DNA of 16,561 nt from JAYWAM01 sp043782425 (GCA_043782425.1 JAYWAM010000120.1:1-16561), one strand, 5' to 3'. Counted from the stretch's first letter, positions 1-7,610 are shown. Program-made: numbers and translations. The notes: generated by a model from the letters alone, not told the origin.

Positions 1-135
1 GCCCTTTGATAACACCCGCTTTTACGCTATTCCAGCATGAGCAGGAAAGCGCAAAAATCGCAGAAAAAAAGCTTGCAAACGAACAGAGTATCTACAGGCA
101 ACCGAATTTATTCACGTTGTTAACGAAAACTGGAA

Positions 136-606
136 TTACATCTTGACTGAAGCAGCGCCGGAAAAATTGTCGCGCTGATACACCTCTGGATCGTGACGCT
201 CCATCCAACGTTCCACTGCCCTTAGTGGCGTAAAACCGAACTGCGCGTAAAGCCCATGCGCATCGGCTGTCCCCAGCATCCAGCGGCGCAAGCCTTGTAA
301 ATCGGGGTGACTGGAGACGCACTGCATCAGCCACTTCGATAACCCGCGCCCGCGATATTCCTTGAGCACGAAAACATCGCCAAGATAAGCAACGGTGGCG
401 CGGTCTGAAATAACGCGCGCATAGCCCACTTGTTTTGTGCCATGCAATATCGAGAAGCTCAGCGAATTGGCGATGGATCGTTCTACGATGTCGCGCGCGA
501 TACCTTTGGACCAGTAGGCCTCGGTCGAAAGAAATTGATGTACGGTATCGAGTGACACCGCTGCAGGATCGGTGGTGATGCGAAATTCTTCGTGTTGCCA
601 TTCCAT
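136..606 (-). CDS. GNAT-family N-acetyltransferase
   Basis: A predicted cytoplasmic acetyl-CoA-dependent N-acetyltransferase of 156 residues, a normal length for a single GNAT domain. Motif A is visible as a beta strand followed by the acetyl-CoA pyrophosphate-binding loop RGRGLS at residues 85-90. The C-terminal motif TADAHGLYAQFGF at about 113-125 is typical of GNAT proteins of the YjgM/Eis-like small type. The ORF can be extended upstream to 645, but that would overlap creD. I chose the ATG at 606 because AAAAGGA lies at good distance before it and the gene then starts 16 bp after the creD stop, implying co-transcription with creD. The substrate cannot be read from the sequence. Family assignment is firm and specificity unknown. 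The 135 bp downstream of the stop contain no convincing gene or terminator. Confidence 0.85.
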   Translation of the reverse strand: MEWQHEEFRITTDPAAVSLDTVHQFLSTEAYWSKGIARDIVERSIANSLSFSILHGTKQVGYARVISDRATVAYLGDVFVLKEYRGRGLSKWLMQCVSSHPDLQGLRRWMLGTADAHGLYAQFGFTPLRAVERWMERHDPEVYQRDNFSGAASVKM

Positions 607-622
607 CTTGCCTGTCCTTTTT

Positions 623-1981
623 TCACGGGTTTCTTCCCAGATCATACCAATCCACCTTGCGTGTCAGCGCCATGATGACGGCCAATGCAGCGAACAATAG
701 CATAGCGCCCAATACCAGCGCATTGTCTTCGGACAGTAATAGCGTATACAGCACGCCATAAAGCAAGGTGAACAAGCAGGCGAACACCAAGCCGCGCACG
801 CGACTTTTAAGTATATGCGCCAGGTAGTAGCCGAGCAACGCGATGCACGCCGCGGACGCAGCCAGATACGCCAGGGCAAAATCAATATGCTCAGATAAAC
901 TGATGACCAGCAGGAAAAAAACCGCAAGCGCCAGCCCGATAAATCCATACTGCAACGGGTGAATGCGCAGTTTTTTAAGCGTTTCAAGAATGAAAATGGC
1001 GGCGAAAGTCAGGGCAATGAAAATAATGCCGTACTTCACCGCGCGTTCCGCCTTCAGGTAAACGTTGACGGGCTCAATAAAAGTCGTGCCAAAGGCGTCT
1101 AGGATGAAACTGCCGCTGAGCGCCTCCTGTGTCATCGCAATCGGAGTTTCCAGCTCGATAGAGCGGCGTAACACCTCATCGTTCTTGCTCGCCAATTGAG
1201 AAACCTCCCAGGTCGCTGTAAAACCTTCGTCTGTAAGAGTTTTCTGTCGAGGTAAAAACTGCCCGCCGAAATTGGGATGCGGCCATTTAGAGTTCATCGT
1301 TGCGCTCAAGTTTTTTCCCAACGGCGCAATGGAAATACTCCGCGTTCCGAGCGCCTCCAGTTGTAACTCTATGGCGTAAGTTTGGTCGGCGCGCAGGTCG
1401 ATCTTGCCGATTGGCGCATGAAAGCCTTGTATCAAAGTTCTTACGCCGCTGCCCTGCGCGACGTTAAGCGCAGCGCCTTGCCATTTCACTAACGGGTGCG
1501 ATTGGATGCCACGTACGTCTGACAAGCCAAAGGCGATGAAGGCCTTGCCGGGAGTGATGAGACTTGCGTCCGCCTCCAGGCCCAGGTTGGTCGGCACAGA
1601 ATAACTTCCTTTCCACACGCCCTTGCTGCCCACCACCAAGGCCTTATATAGGCCCTTATGCTTCTGCTCCACATCCACATCGACATTGATGGCCAGTGCC
1701 GCTGGAAAAAAATATGCCTTGCGCTCTATGTCGTTGGCCGTGACTTTTTCGCGCCCTTTTGCGTCAGTCGTTTTGCTGAACACGCGTTCAATATAAGGCG
1801 CCACCAGAATGGGACCAATAAATGTTTGTGGACCGGCGGAGCTGGCTGCGACAAAATTTTCCACTTCAAACTGGCGCGCCTGACGACCAGCGATGATGCC
1901 CTGAATCATTTCCAGTGGGATAAGCAATATCAGCATGAGAACACTGATGATGAGCATCTTCAAAAACAAAGTCTTTTGCAT
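623..1981 (-). CDS. creD: Inner membrane protein CreD
   Basis: A 452-residue integral membrane protein matching the CreD family in length (E. coli CreD is about 450) and architecture. It has an N-terminal membrane helix at about residues 7-28, a long periplasmic region of about 280 residues that includes the family-typical segment AFIAFGLSDVRG near residue 150, and a C-terminal block of about five membrane helices (about 315-440). In Enterobacteria and Aeromonas/Pseudomonas relatives creD belongs to the CreBC two-component regulon and is linked to envelope integrity and beta-lactam response. Here no creB or creC is adjacent, so its regulation is unknown. The ATG at 1981 is preceded by CTGGAG with a 5 nt spacer. 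It is followed by the acetyltransferase gene, 16 bp away. Family identity is confident; the physiological role is inferred. Confidence 0.9.
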   Translation of the reverse strand: MQKTLFLKMLIISVLMLILLIPLEMIQGIIAGRQARQFEVENFVAASSAGPQTFIGPILVAPYIERVFSKTTDAKGREKVTANDIERKAYFFPAALAINVDVDVEQKHKGLYKALVVGSKGVWKGSYSVPTNLGLEADASLITPGKAFIAFGLSDVRGIQSHPLVKWQGAALNVAQGSGVRTLIQGFHAPIGKIDLRADQTYAIELQLEALGTRSISIAPLGKNLSATMNSKWPHPNFGGQFLPRQKTLTDEGFTATWEVSQLASKNDEVLRRSIELETPIAMTQEALSGSFILDAFGTTFIEPVNVYLKAERAVKYGIIFIALTFAAIFILETLKKLRIHPLQYGFIGLALAVFFLLVISLSEHIDFALAYLAASAACIALLGYYLAHILKSRVRGLVFACLFTLLYGVLYTLLLSEDNALVLGAMLLFAALAVIMALTRKVDWYDLGRNP

Positions 1982-2022
1982 ATGTACTCCAGAAAGACCG
2001 GGTTACGCTGATTGGCCCAGAG

Positions 2023-2061
2023 GGCGCCTGCGCCAGGGTTGTGGCTAATGGCGCAGACGCC
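2023..2061. repeat. Hairpin in the creD leader
   Basis: Arms at 2023-2035 and 2049-2061 are complementary at 12 of 13 positions, separated by a 13 nt loop. The hairpin lies 42-80 bp upstream of the creD start codon and next to a larger REP-like palindrome. No T-run follows on the minus strand, so it is not an obvious intrinsic terminator. It may be part of a compound repeat or a leader structure; its function is unknown. Confidence 0.5.
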
Positions 2062-2113
2062 GCGCTCCGAGGTAAGTTACTTCAACTCTCGATAGAAACG
2101 TGCATAAATTCAC

Positions 2114-2180
2114 TTTCCCGTAGGAGCGGGCTTGCCCGCGAAATGGCTGCTATCGCGGGCAAGCCCGCTCCTACGGGAAA
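2114..2180. repeat. REP-like perfect palindrome
   Basis: Two perfect 28 nt inverted arms (2114-2141 and 2153-2180) flank an 11 nt loop. Each arm carries GTAGGAGCGGGCTTGCCCGC, which closely resembles the REP elements of Pseudomonas (GAGCGGGCTTGCCCGC core with GTAGGA flank). The element begins 10 bp past the methyltransferase stop codon and ends 132 bp before the creD start. As RNA it would form a very strong hairpin at the end of the envelope cluster, so it could stabilise the upstream message or limit read-through into creD. No REP-associated transposase is in the window. Confidence 0.85.
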
Positions 2181-2189
2181 CAAAATAAT

Positions 2190-2966
2190 CTAACGCCGCT
2201 GCCGCACCATTTCAAACAAACAAACCGCCGCTGCCGCCGCCGCATTTAGCGATTCGGTTTGGCCTGGCATGGGAATGTTCACGTTGTACCGCGCAGTATC
2301 CAGCAGCGCCGCCGACAGCCCCGTGCCCTCGTTGCCCAGCATCAGGGCGACAGCCTGTTTAAGATCGACATCGTAAAGGGTTTTTGTCGCGCGCGGCGTC
2401 AACGCTAACGTCTGCCCGGCGAAAGCGCGCGCGAATGCCACAAGGTCGGCGCCCTCGACAATATTGAGCAGAAAATGCGCGCCCTGCGCGGCGCGCAAAA
2501 CTTTTGGCGCCCAGGCAAAAGCGCAACCCTTGGACAGCAGCACATGGCGCACACCGGCTGCGGCGGCGGAACGCAGAATCGAGCCGACATTGCCTGGATC
2601 CTGAATGTCCTCGAGCAGCAGGCAGGCGGGTACATCTGCGGGTACCGGTTGTGCATGCGGTGCTTCAATAAGCGCCAGAATACCGGCGGGGGTTTCGAGT
2701 GACGAGGCTTCGTTGAACAAGGCGTCATCGAATATCGCCAGCTCAGCGTCGCCGCAGCGCGTAATCAGTGCGGCGATCTCCCTGTGTTTCTGCCCGCTCG
2801 CACTCGCCACGATAGTGCGCGGCGCGCCGTGCGCCGTCAGATAGGCCGCCACCAGATGCGCGCCTTCGATCAGCGCGACACCGGCTTTTTTACGCTCGCG
2901 TGACGAATGCGCCAGCGCCTTGATATGTTTGAAAAGCGCATTGTCGCGCGAGCTGATGGATTTCAT
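2190..2966 (-). CDS. SpoU/TrmH-family RNA 2'-O-methyltransferase
   Basis: A 258-residue SPOUT methyltransferase expected to transfer a methyl group from S-adenosylmethionine to a ribose 2'-OH of tRNA or rRNA. Residues 1-105 look like the SpoU substrate-binding domain. The catalytic trefoil-knot domain shows all three motifs: DIQDPGNVGSILR (120-132, with the conserved Asn and Arg), LMLGNEGTGLS (208-218), and IPMPGQTESLNAAAAAAV (231-248). It overlaps the rnhB stop by 4 bp (ATGA) and is the last gene of the envelope cluster, the usual betaproteobacterial position after rnhB. It resembles the RlmB/TsnR-like branch, but the exact target nucleotide cannot be decided from the sequence, so no symbol is given. 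Confidence 0.9.
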   Translation of the reverse strand: MKSISSRDNALFKHIKALAHSSRERKKAGVALIEGAHLVAAYLTAHGAPRTIVASASGQKHREIAALITRCGDAELAIFDDALFNEASSLETPAGILALIEAPHAQPVPADVPACLLLEDIQDPGNVGSILRSAAAAGVRHVLLSKGCAFAWAPKVLRAAQGAHFLLNIVEGADLVAFARAFAGQTLALTPRATKTLYDVDLKQAVALMLGNEGTGLSAALLDTARYNVNIPMPGQTESLNAAAAAAVCLFEMVRQRR

Positions 2967-3571
2967 CGCAACGTCAAATGCGTCTGCGTTAATATTTTTG
3001 TCATCGCTGCGCGCACTGGCGCGAAGCTGCGCCGGTGAATCTCACAGGGGCCAAGACGTTGCAACGCAGCGAGATGGTCCGCAGTCGCGTAGCCCTTGTG
3101 GCGCGCAAATCCATAACCGGGAAAGCGCGCATCGCAGGCAAGCATTTCCGCATCGCGGCTCACCTTGGCCAGTATTGACGCGGCGGAAATTTCGGCCACC
3201 TGCCGGTCGCCTTGCACTATCGCACGGCACACGGGCTGGATGTCGAGCGTATACAGGCCGTCAACGTACACTTCCGTGGGGATGATATGCAGACCCTCTA
3301 CCGCGCGGCGCATCGCCAGCAGGCTGGCGCGCAGGATATTGATGGCGTCTATTTCTGCAACCGATGCGCTCGCCACTGTCCAGGCTAGCGCCTTGCTGCG
3401 AATTTCATCGAACAGCAGCTCGCGGCGGCGTGCCGACAACTGCTTGGAATCGGCCAGACCGGCGATGGGGCGTTGCTCATCGAGGATCACTGCGGCGGCA
3501 TACACTGCGCCCGCAAGCGGTCCGCGACCAGCCTCATCCACTCCGCACAGAAGCGAGAGGTGTGTTGTCAT
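2963..3571 (-). CDS. rnhB: Ribonuclease HII
   Basis: Cytoplasmic RNase HII (202 residues) that nicks RNA-DNA hybrids, including single misincorporated ribonucleotides. The signature GVDEAGRGPLAG (residues 10-21) supplies the catalytic D12 and E13. The other expected carboxylates are D104 (VYVDG) and D122 (QGD), followed by AEISAASILAKVSRDAEM, a strongly conserved block. One oddity is that the residue after VDG is Leu, where the E. coli enzyme has Asn (IDGN). The ATG at 3571 lies inside the end of lpxB (38 bp overlap) with only a weak Shine-Dalgarno, suggesting translational coupling. It ends in a 4 bp ATGA overlap with the methyltransferase gene. The lpxB-rnhB pairing is standard in Proteobacteria. 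Confidence 0.96.
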   Translation of the reverse strand: MTTHLSLLCGVDEAGRGPLAGAVYAAAVILDEQRPIAGLADSKQLSARRRELLFDEIRSKALAWTVASASVAEIDAINILRASLLAMRRAVEGLHIIPTEVYVDGLYTLDIQPVCRAIVQGDRQVAEISAASILAKVSRDAEMLACDARFPGYGFARHKGYATADHLAALQRLGPCEIHRRSFAPVRAAMTKILTQTHLTLR

Positions 3572-4739
3572 GGGACGGGGGCATCATGATTTCAGAGGGT
3601 TGTAGATAGCCGCCCAACGCGGCGCGCAGGCGTTGCGGATTATTCTGACGCAGCGACAGATGAATTTGAGAAAACTTGTGGCGCATTTTTTCGCATACGA
3701 CTTTGTGGTTCAGCAAGTTGGCCATCGCCTGGGAAAGATTTTCCGCCGTAGCGTCGTCCTGCAAAATTTCCGGCACGACGAATTCGCCCGCCAAAATATT
3801 GGGCAGGCCCGCATACGGCAGATAAGCTTTGCGCCGCATCATGCGCCAGGTGACAGGCGACATTTTGTAGGTAATCACATGCGGGCAGCCGAGCAATGCC
3901 GCCTCAAGTGTCGCTGTGCCGCTCGCCACCAGCGCCACGTCCGCCGCAGCAAGCGCAAGCTGTGAATGGCCGAACAGCACATGCAAAGGCAGGTGTTCTG
4001 CATTGCGCCGGTAACGCATCTGATCGAATTGATCGCGCGTGTCGCGCGTGGCGAGCGGGACGATAAAATTGGCTGCGGGAAACTTCTCGGCCAAAGCCTT
4101 GGCGCTATCGACAAACACCTCGGCGTGATAGTCGATCTCGGTCTGACGGCTGCCGGGAAGCAACGCAATATACAGCGCCTCGGGTTTGAGCTTCAATTGC
4201 GCACGCGCGGTCGCGCGGCGCTGGCTCTGCGCCACCATCGGTATGGCGTCGGCCAGCGGGTGGCCGACATAGGAAACCGCGATGTCGGCCTTTTCGTAAA
4301 TCGCCGCCTCGAAAGGAAACACCGTGAGCACGCGATCCACGGCGCGCTTCACGGTATGAATACGTTCGCCGCGCCACGCCCAAAGCGAGGGGCTCACATA
4401 ATGCACTGTGGGAATGCCGGCGCGCTTGAGTCGCGTTTCAAGTCCGAGGTTAAAATCCGGCGCATCAATGCCGATGAAAAGCGCAGGCGGATCGGCAAGC
4501 AAGCGTTTCGCCAACTGCGTGCGGATATTAAAAATTTCACGAAAGTGTTTGAGCACCTCAACATAGCCGCGCACTGCGAGTGTTTCCATGGTAAACCACG
4601 ACTCTGCACCTGCCGCCTGCATGCGCGGCCCGGCGATGCCGGCAAACTCAAGATCAGGATATTGCAGTTGCAACGCCTCGATCAGCATGGCGCCGAGCAA
4701 ATCGCCCGAGGCTTCACCCGCGACGATGCCGATTCTCAT
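3534..4739 (-). CDS. lpxB: Lipid-A-disaccharide synthase
   Basis: LpxB (GT19 family, 401 residues) joins UDP-2,3-diacylglucosamine and 2,3-diacylglucosamine-1-phosphate into lipid A disaccharide at the cytoplasmic face of the inner membrane. Visible motifs are GEASGD at 8-13, IDAPDFN at 91-97 (its Asp95 aligns with the essential E. coli Asp98), HYVSPSLWAW at 113-122, LLPGSRQTEI at 193-202, VASGTATLEA at 271-280 and GLPNILAGEFVVPE at 311-324. It starts in a 4 bp ATGA overlap with the lpxA stop. The last 20 or so residues (SEIMMPPSHDNTPLASVRSG) look like a non-conserved tail running over the start of rnhB. Confidence 0.97.
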   Translation of the reverse strand: MRIGIVAGEASGDLLGAMLIEALQLQYPDLEFAGIAGPRMQAAGAESWFTMETLAVRGYVEVLKHFREIFNIRTQLAKRLLADPPALFIGIDAPDFNLGLETRLKRAGIPTVHYVSPSLWAWRGERIHTVKRAVDRVLTVFPFEAAIYEKADIAVSYVGHPLADAIPMVAQSQRRATARAQLKLKPEALYIALLPGSRQTEIDYHAEVFVDSAKALAEKFPAANFIVPLATRDTRDQFDQMRYRRNAEHLPLHVLFGHSQLALAAADVALVASGTATLEAALLGCPHVITYKMSPVTWRMMRRKAYLPYAGLPNILAGEFVVPEILQDDATAENLSQAMANLLNHKVVCEKMRHKFSQIHLSLRQNNPQRLRAALGGYLQPSEIMMPPSHDNTPLASVRSG

Positions 4740-5509
4740 CGCACAATGCCGCGCGTTGAGGTTTCCAGAAACGCCGCCAGCACAGCCACTTCAGGGCTGT
4801 GTGCGGCGGCCGCGTGCAAGGACTGCTTGGCATCGGCAAAACTTAAGCCGGATTTGTACAGCGTCTTGTAAGCCTGTTTCAGCGCCGCAATAGATTCTGC
4901 CGAAAAGCCGCGGCGCTTGAGACCTTCGGCATTAATGCCATAGGGCGCAAGCGGGTTGCCGCCCACCATGACATAGCTCGGAATATCCTGCAACACCACG
5001 CTCGATACTCCCGTCATGACATGCGCGCCTATCCTGACGAACTGATGCACGCCGGTGAATCCGCCCAGCGTGGCCCAGTCGCCCACCTGCACGTGCCCCG
5101 CCAGTTGCGTGCAATTGGCGATGGTGGTGTTGCTGCCCACCTGGCAATCGTGCGCGATATGCGTGTAAGCCATGATCCAGTTATCGTCACCCACGCGCGT
5201 TACGCTGCCATCCTGCACAGTGCCGCGGTTAATGGAGCAATACTCGCGGATGGTATTGCGCGCGCCGATTTCGAGGCGCGTCGGCTCTCCCTGATACTTC
5301 TTGTCCTGGTTGGCTTCGCCGATGGAACAGAAATGAAAAATGCGCGTGTCAGCGCCGATGCGGGTATTCCCTGTCACCACGCAATGGTGGCCGATGGCCG
5401 CACCCTCTGCCAGCACCACATCGCCGTCTATGACGCTATAAGCGCCGACGCTGACATTCGCGCCCAGCGTGGCGCGCGCATCGATGAGCGCCGTGGGATG
5501 TATGCCCAT
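4736..5509 (-). CDS. lpxA: UDP-N-acetylglucosamine acyltransferase
   Basis: LpxA catalyses the first step of lipid A synthesis, moving an R-3-hydroxyacyl chain from ACP to the 3-OH of UDP-GlcNAc. The 257-residue protein is a left-handed beta helix of hexapeptide repeats (about 1-185) followed by a helical C-terminal domain. The catalytic His is H120 in THIAHDC, equivalent to E. coli H125. GEANQDKKYQGEPTRLEIG (64-82) and GLKRRGFSAESI (196-207) are highly conserved. I chose the ATG at 5509, not 5545: the upstream extension has no homology, and AAGGA sits 7 nt before this ATG, just overlapping the fabZ end. The position matching the E. coli acyl-chain ruler G173 is V168, and E. coli H191 is replaced by P186, so acyl-chain length preference may differ from C14. 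Confidence 0.97.
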   Translation of the reverse strand: MGIHPTALIDARATLGANVSVGAYSVIDGDVVLAEGAAIGHHCVVTGNTRIGADTRIFHFCSIGEANQDKKYQGEPTRLEIGARNTIREYCSINRGTVQDGSVTRVGDDNWIMAYTHIAHDCQVGSNTTIANCTQLAGHVQVGDWATLGGFTGVHQFVRIGAHVMTGVSSVVLQDIPSYVMVGGNPLAPYGINAEGLKRRGFSAESIAALKQAYKTLYKSGLSFADAKQSLHAAAAHSPEVAVLAAFLETSTRGIVR

Positions 5510-5520
5510 CGCACTGTCCT

Positions 5521-5967
5521 TCAGGCGATGCTGCGCATGGTGCACAGCAATTCGGCTTCACAGGCTACCACCTCGCCCACCAGCGCACGCGCGGCAAACT
5601 TCACCAGCCCGCGCCGCTCATTGACGATTTGCGCCTCAAGCGTCAGCGTGTCGCCGGGAACGATAGGGCGCTTGAAGCGCGCGCCGTCAATGCCAACGAA
5701 ATAGTAGACGCTCTTGTCGTCGAGCTTCTTGTCCATGGATTTGAACGACAGCAGCGCTGCCGCCTGCGCCAGCGCCTCGATAATCAGCACACCGGGCATG
5801 ACAGGAAAATGCGGGAAGTGCCCCTGAAAAAACTCTTCGTTGGCGCTGACGTTTTTCAACGCCTTGATACGCTTGCCCGGCTCAAGCTCGAGCACGCGAT
5901 CGACCAGCAGAAAAGGATAGCGATGCGGGAGATATTGCTTGATTTCGTTGATGTCCATGATGCTCAT
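5521..5967 (-). CDS. fabZ: 3-hydroxyacyl-ACP dehydratase FabZ
   Basis: FabZ dehydrates 3-hydroxyacyl-ACP in fatty acid elongation and so competes with LpxA and LpxD for the same hydroxyacyl substrates, which explains its place between them. It is a 148-residue hotdog-fold protein. The catalytic pair is visible: H50 in GHFPHFPVMPG (49-59) and E64 in LIIEALAQ (61-68). YLPHRYPFLLVDRV (12-25) is the usual N-terminal signature. The ATG at 5967 is 17 bp after the lpxD stop; a second in-frame ATG at 5958 is possible. The Shine-Dalgarno is poor (GAGAA), suggesting translational coupling. Confidence 0.97.
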   Translation of the reverse strand: MSIMDINEIKQYLPHRYPFLLVDRVLELEPGKRIKALKNVSANEEFFQGHFPHFPVMPGVLIIEALAQAAALLSFKSMDKKLDDKSVYYFVGIDGARFKRPIVPGDTLTLEAQIVNERRGLVKFAARALVGEVVACEAELLCTMRSIA

Positions 5968-5984
5968 TGGGGTTCTCGCGCTGG

Positions 5985-6977
5985 CTATAATTTTTTGAGT
6001 TTATCCGCAATCTTGCCCAAGCGCCGAATTTGCGAGGCATTCTTGAGCCAATCATCGTGTTTCATGAAGGGCATGACAGCGGTGTAGGTTCCCGGCACGC
6101 TGATCGATTTGGTTATCAAAGTCATCGCCGAGATCTGACTGCCATCAGCAATTTCCAGATGGCCTAACACGCTGGCGCTGCCGCCAAACAGACAATGTTT
6201 GCCTATTTTTGCACTACCGGCGATTCCCACACATCCCGCCATGATGGTGTGCGCGCCGATGGTCACGTTATGACCGATCTGGATTTGGTTATCGAGCTTC
6301 ACGCCGTCACCGATTTGCGTATCGCCGAGCGCGCCGCGATCAATGGTGGTGTTGGCGCCGATTTCGACATCATTGCCTATCAACACGCGCCCGGTCTGCG
6401 GAATTTTAATCCAGGCGCCATCCTCGGGGGCGAAACCGAATCCATCAGCGCCGATCACCGCGCCGCTATGAATAATACAGCGCTCGCCGATACAGCAATG
6501 GTGATAAATGACGACACGCGCTTCGAGACGTGTTCCCGCTCCCAGGACGACATCGTCGCCGACAACGCTGCCGGGCCCCAATCTGACGCCTTCGCCGACG
6601 ACGACGCGCGCGCCGACAGAAACAAATTCAGCAATGCTCGCGCCCGGCGCTATCCGCGCTGTAGCGACAATGCAGGCGGAAGGGTGAACGCCGGGCGGGT
6701 AATGCGTCGGTGGCGTGAAGAGTTGCGCCACGCGCGCAAAGTAGGCATAAGGATTGTCGGTAACAATGCGCGCCATCGTGGTGGCGTCGCGATCAGCCTC
6801 GCCCACGATCACTGCTCCAGCGCGCGTGTGCGCAAGTCTGGCGCGATATTTCGGGTTGGCGAGAAAAGTAATCTGCCGCGCGTCCGCGCCTTCCAGCGTG
6901 CCCACCCCGGTGAGCGGCGTCGCCACTTCACCGATGGCTTCGCCGCCAAGTTTGTGAGTGAGGTCCTTAAGGTTCAT
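5985..6977 (-). CDS. lpxD: UDP-3-O-acylglucosamine N-acyltransferase
   Basis: LpxD (330 residues) adds the second R-3-hydroxyacyl chain, to the 2-amino group of UDP-3-O-acylglucosamine, after LpxA and the deacetylase LpxC. The N-terminal uridine-binding domain (1-95) contains ITFLANPKY at 36-44. The hexapeptide-repeat beta helix covers about 96-300, with the catalytic His at H236 in QIQIGHNVTIG, equivalent to E. coli H239. The segment GADGFGFAPEDGAWIKIPQ (176-194) is typical of the family. The C terminus ends in a basic helix (LKNASQIRRLGKIADKLKKL). A 113 bp gap holding a palindrome separates it from skp, so it is less tightly coupled to its upstream neighbour than the genes below it. Confidence 0.97.
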   Translation of the reverse strand: MNLKDLTHKLGGEAIGEVATPLTGVGTLEGADARQITFLANPKYRARLAHTRAGAVIVGEADRDATTMARIVTDNPYAYFARVAQLFTPPTHYPPGVHPSACIVATARIAPGASIAEFVSVGARVVVGEGVRLGPGSVVGDDVVLGAGTRLEARVVIYHHCCIGERCIIHSGAVIGADGFGFAPEDGAWIKIPQTGRVLIGNDVEIGANTTIDRGALGDTQIGDGVKLDNQIQIGHNVTIGAHTIMAGCVGIAGSAKIGKHCLFGGSASVLGHLEIADGSQISAMTLITKSISVPGTYTAVMPFMKHDDWLKNASQIRRLGKIADKLKKL

Positions 6978-7009
6978 TGGGTGAGCCTTGCAGAATGCTC
7001 AAATACGCC

Positions 7010-7058
7010 GTAGGGTGCGCTTGCGCACCGTTACGAGTGGTGCGCAAGCGCACCCTAC
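7010..7058. repeat. GTAGGGTGCGC-type perfect palindrome
   Basis: Perfect 20 nt arms at 7010-7029 (GTAGGGTGCGCTTGCGCACC) and 7039-7058 flank a 9 nt loop. The element lies between the skp stop (7091) and the lpxD start (6977). Similar palindromes are common as dispersed intergenic repeats in Proteobacteria; this is from memory and was not searched. As RNA it would form a stable hairpin 33 bp upstream of the lpxD start, so it could cause partial termination or protect the upstream message. Confidence 0.8.
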
Positions 7059-7090
7059 TGAATCGTTGGTAGCGGACGCGTGGACACTCG

Positions 7091-7597
7091 TCACTTTTCA
7101 GCCAGAGCTTTGATGACTTTATCTGTGATGTCGATTTTACTGCTGGCAAAAACCGCTTCCTGAAAAATCAGATCGAATTTCTCTTTTTCAGCGATTTCGT
7201 TCACTGCCTTGGTGGCTTTTTCCTGAATCGACGCCAACTCTTCATTCTTGCGCAAATTAATGTCTTCGCGGAACTCGCGCGACATACGCTGGAAATCGCG
7301 GTCTATGGCGCTTAACTGCCGCTCTCTTTCGCGTCGCTCGGAGTCCGTCATGGTGACGTTTTCCTTCTGGATAGTGGTCTGAAGGTCGTGCCCCTGCTTC
7401 TCCAGCTTGTCGAGTTCCGCTTTACGCGCAGCAAATTCTTTCTCAAGCTTGGCCTGTGCGCGTTTTGCAGGCGCCGAATCACGCAATACGCGCTCAGTAT
7501 TGACGAATCCGATTTTTAGCTCTGCCGCTTGAGCCACAGACGCTTCTGTCGCTGCCACCATTAGCAAGCCGACTAAACACACAAGAATAGGTTTCAA
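7091..7597 (-). CDS. skp: Periplasmic chaperone Skp/OmpH
   Basis: Skp is a trimeric periplasmic chaperone that holds unfolded outer-membrane proteins for delivery to the BAM complex. The 168-residue product has a signal peptide (MKPILVCLVGLLMVAATEAS VAQA, cleavage after about residue 24) and then LKIGFVNTERVL, the usual first strand. Long charged helices at about 42-135 form the tentacle coiled coil, and FDLIFQEAVFASSKIDITDKVIKAL closes the body. The ORF opens upstream at 7654, but the best start is the TTG at 7597: AAGGAG lies 7 nt before it and the signal peptide then begins correctly. In most relatives skp directly follows bamA; here an unknown exported protein and a palindromic repeat come between. 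Confidence 0.92.
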   Translation of the reverse strand: MKPILVCLVGLLMVAATEASVAQAAELKIGFVNTERVLRDSAPAKRAQAKLEKEFAARKAELDKLEKQGHDLQTTIQKENVTMTDSERRERERQLSAIDRDFQRMSREFREDINLRKNEELASIQEKATKAVNEIAEKEKFDLIFQEAVFASSKIDITDKVIKALAEK

Positions 7598-7604
7598 CTG
7601 CGGT

Positions 7605-7610
7605 CTCCTT
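7605..7610 (-). promoter_or_regulatory. Ribosome binding site fixing the skp TTG start
   Basis: On the minus strand AAGGAG (7610-7605) precedes the TTG at 7597 by 7 nt. The upstream in-frame ATG at 7654 would add 19 charged residues ahead of the signal peptide and lacks such a site, so this element decides the start. Confidence 0.75.

Noticed and set aside
1..135. An intrinsic terminator after the acetyltransferase gene
   Set aside because: The T-run near 65-71 (minus strand) has no convincing GC-rich stem directly before it.
3966..4871. A 301-residue open frame on the plus strand opposite lpxB and lpxA
   Set aside because: It lies antisense to two well-supported genes, has no recognisable domain, and its composition reflects the mirrored codons of the GC-rich minus strand.
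5510..5545. Longer lpxA start at 5545
   Set aside because: The extra 12 residues overlap fabZ and have no LpxA resemblance, whereas the ATG at 5509 has AAGGA at correct spacing.
6195..7013. A 272-residue plus-strand frame opposite lpxD
   Set aside because: Low-complexity Asp/Ala/Arg-rich translation typical of an antisense shadow over hexapeptide repeats; no ribosome binding site support.
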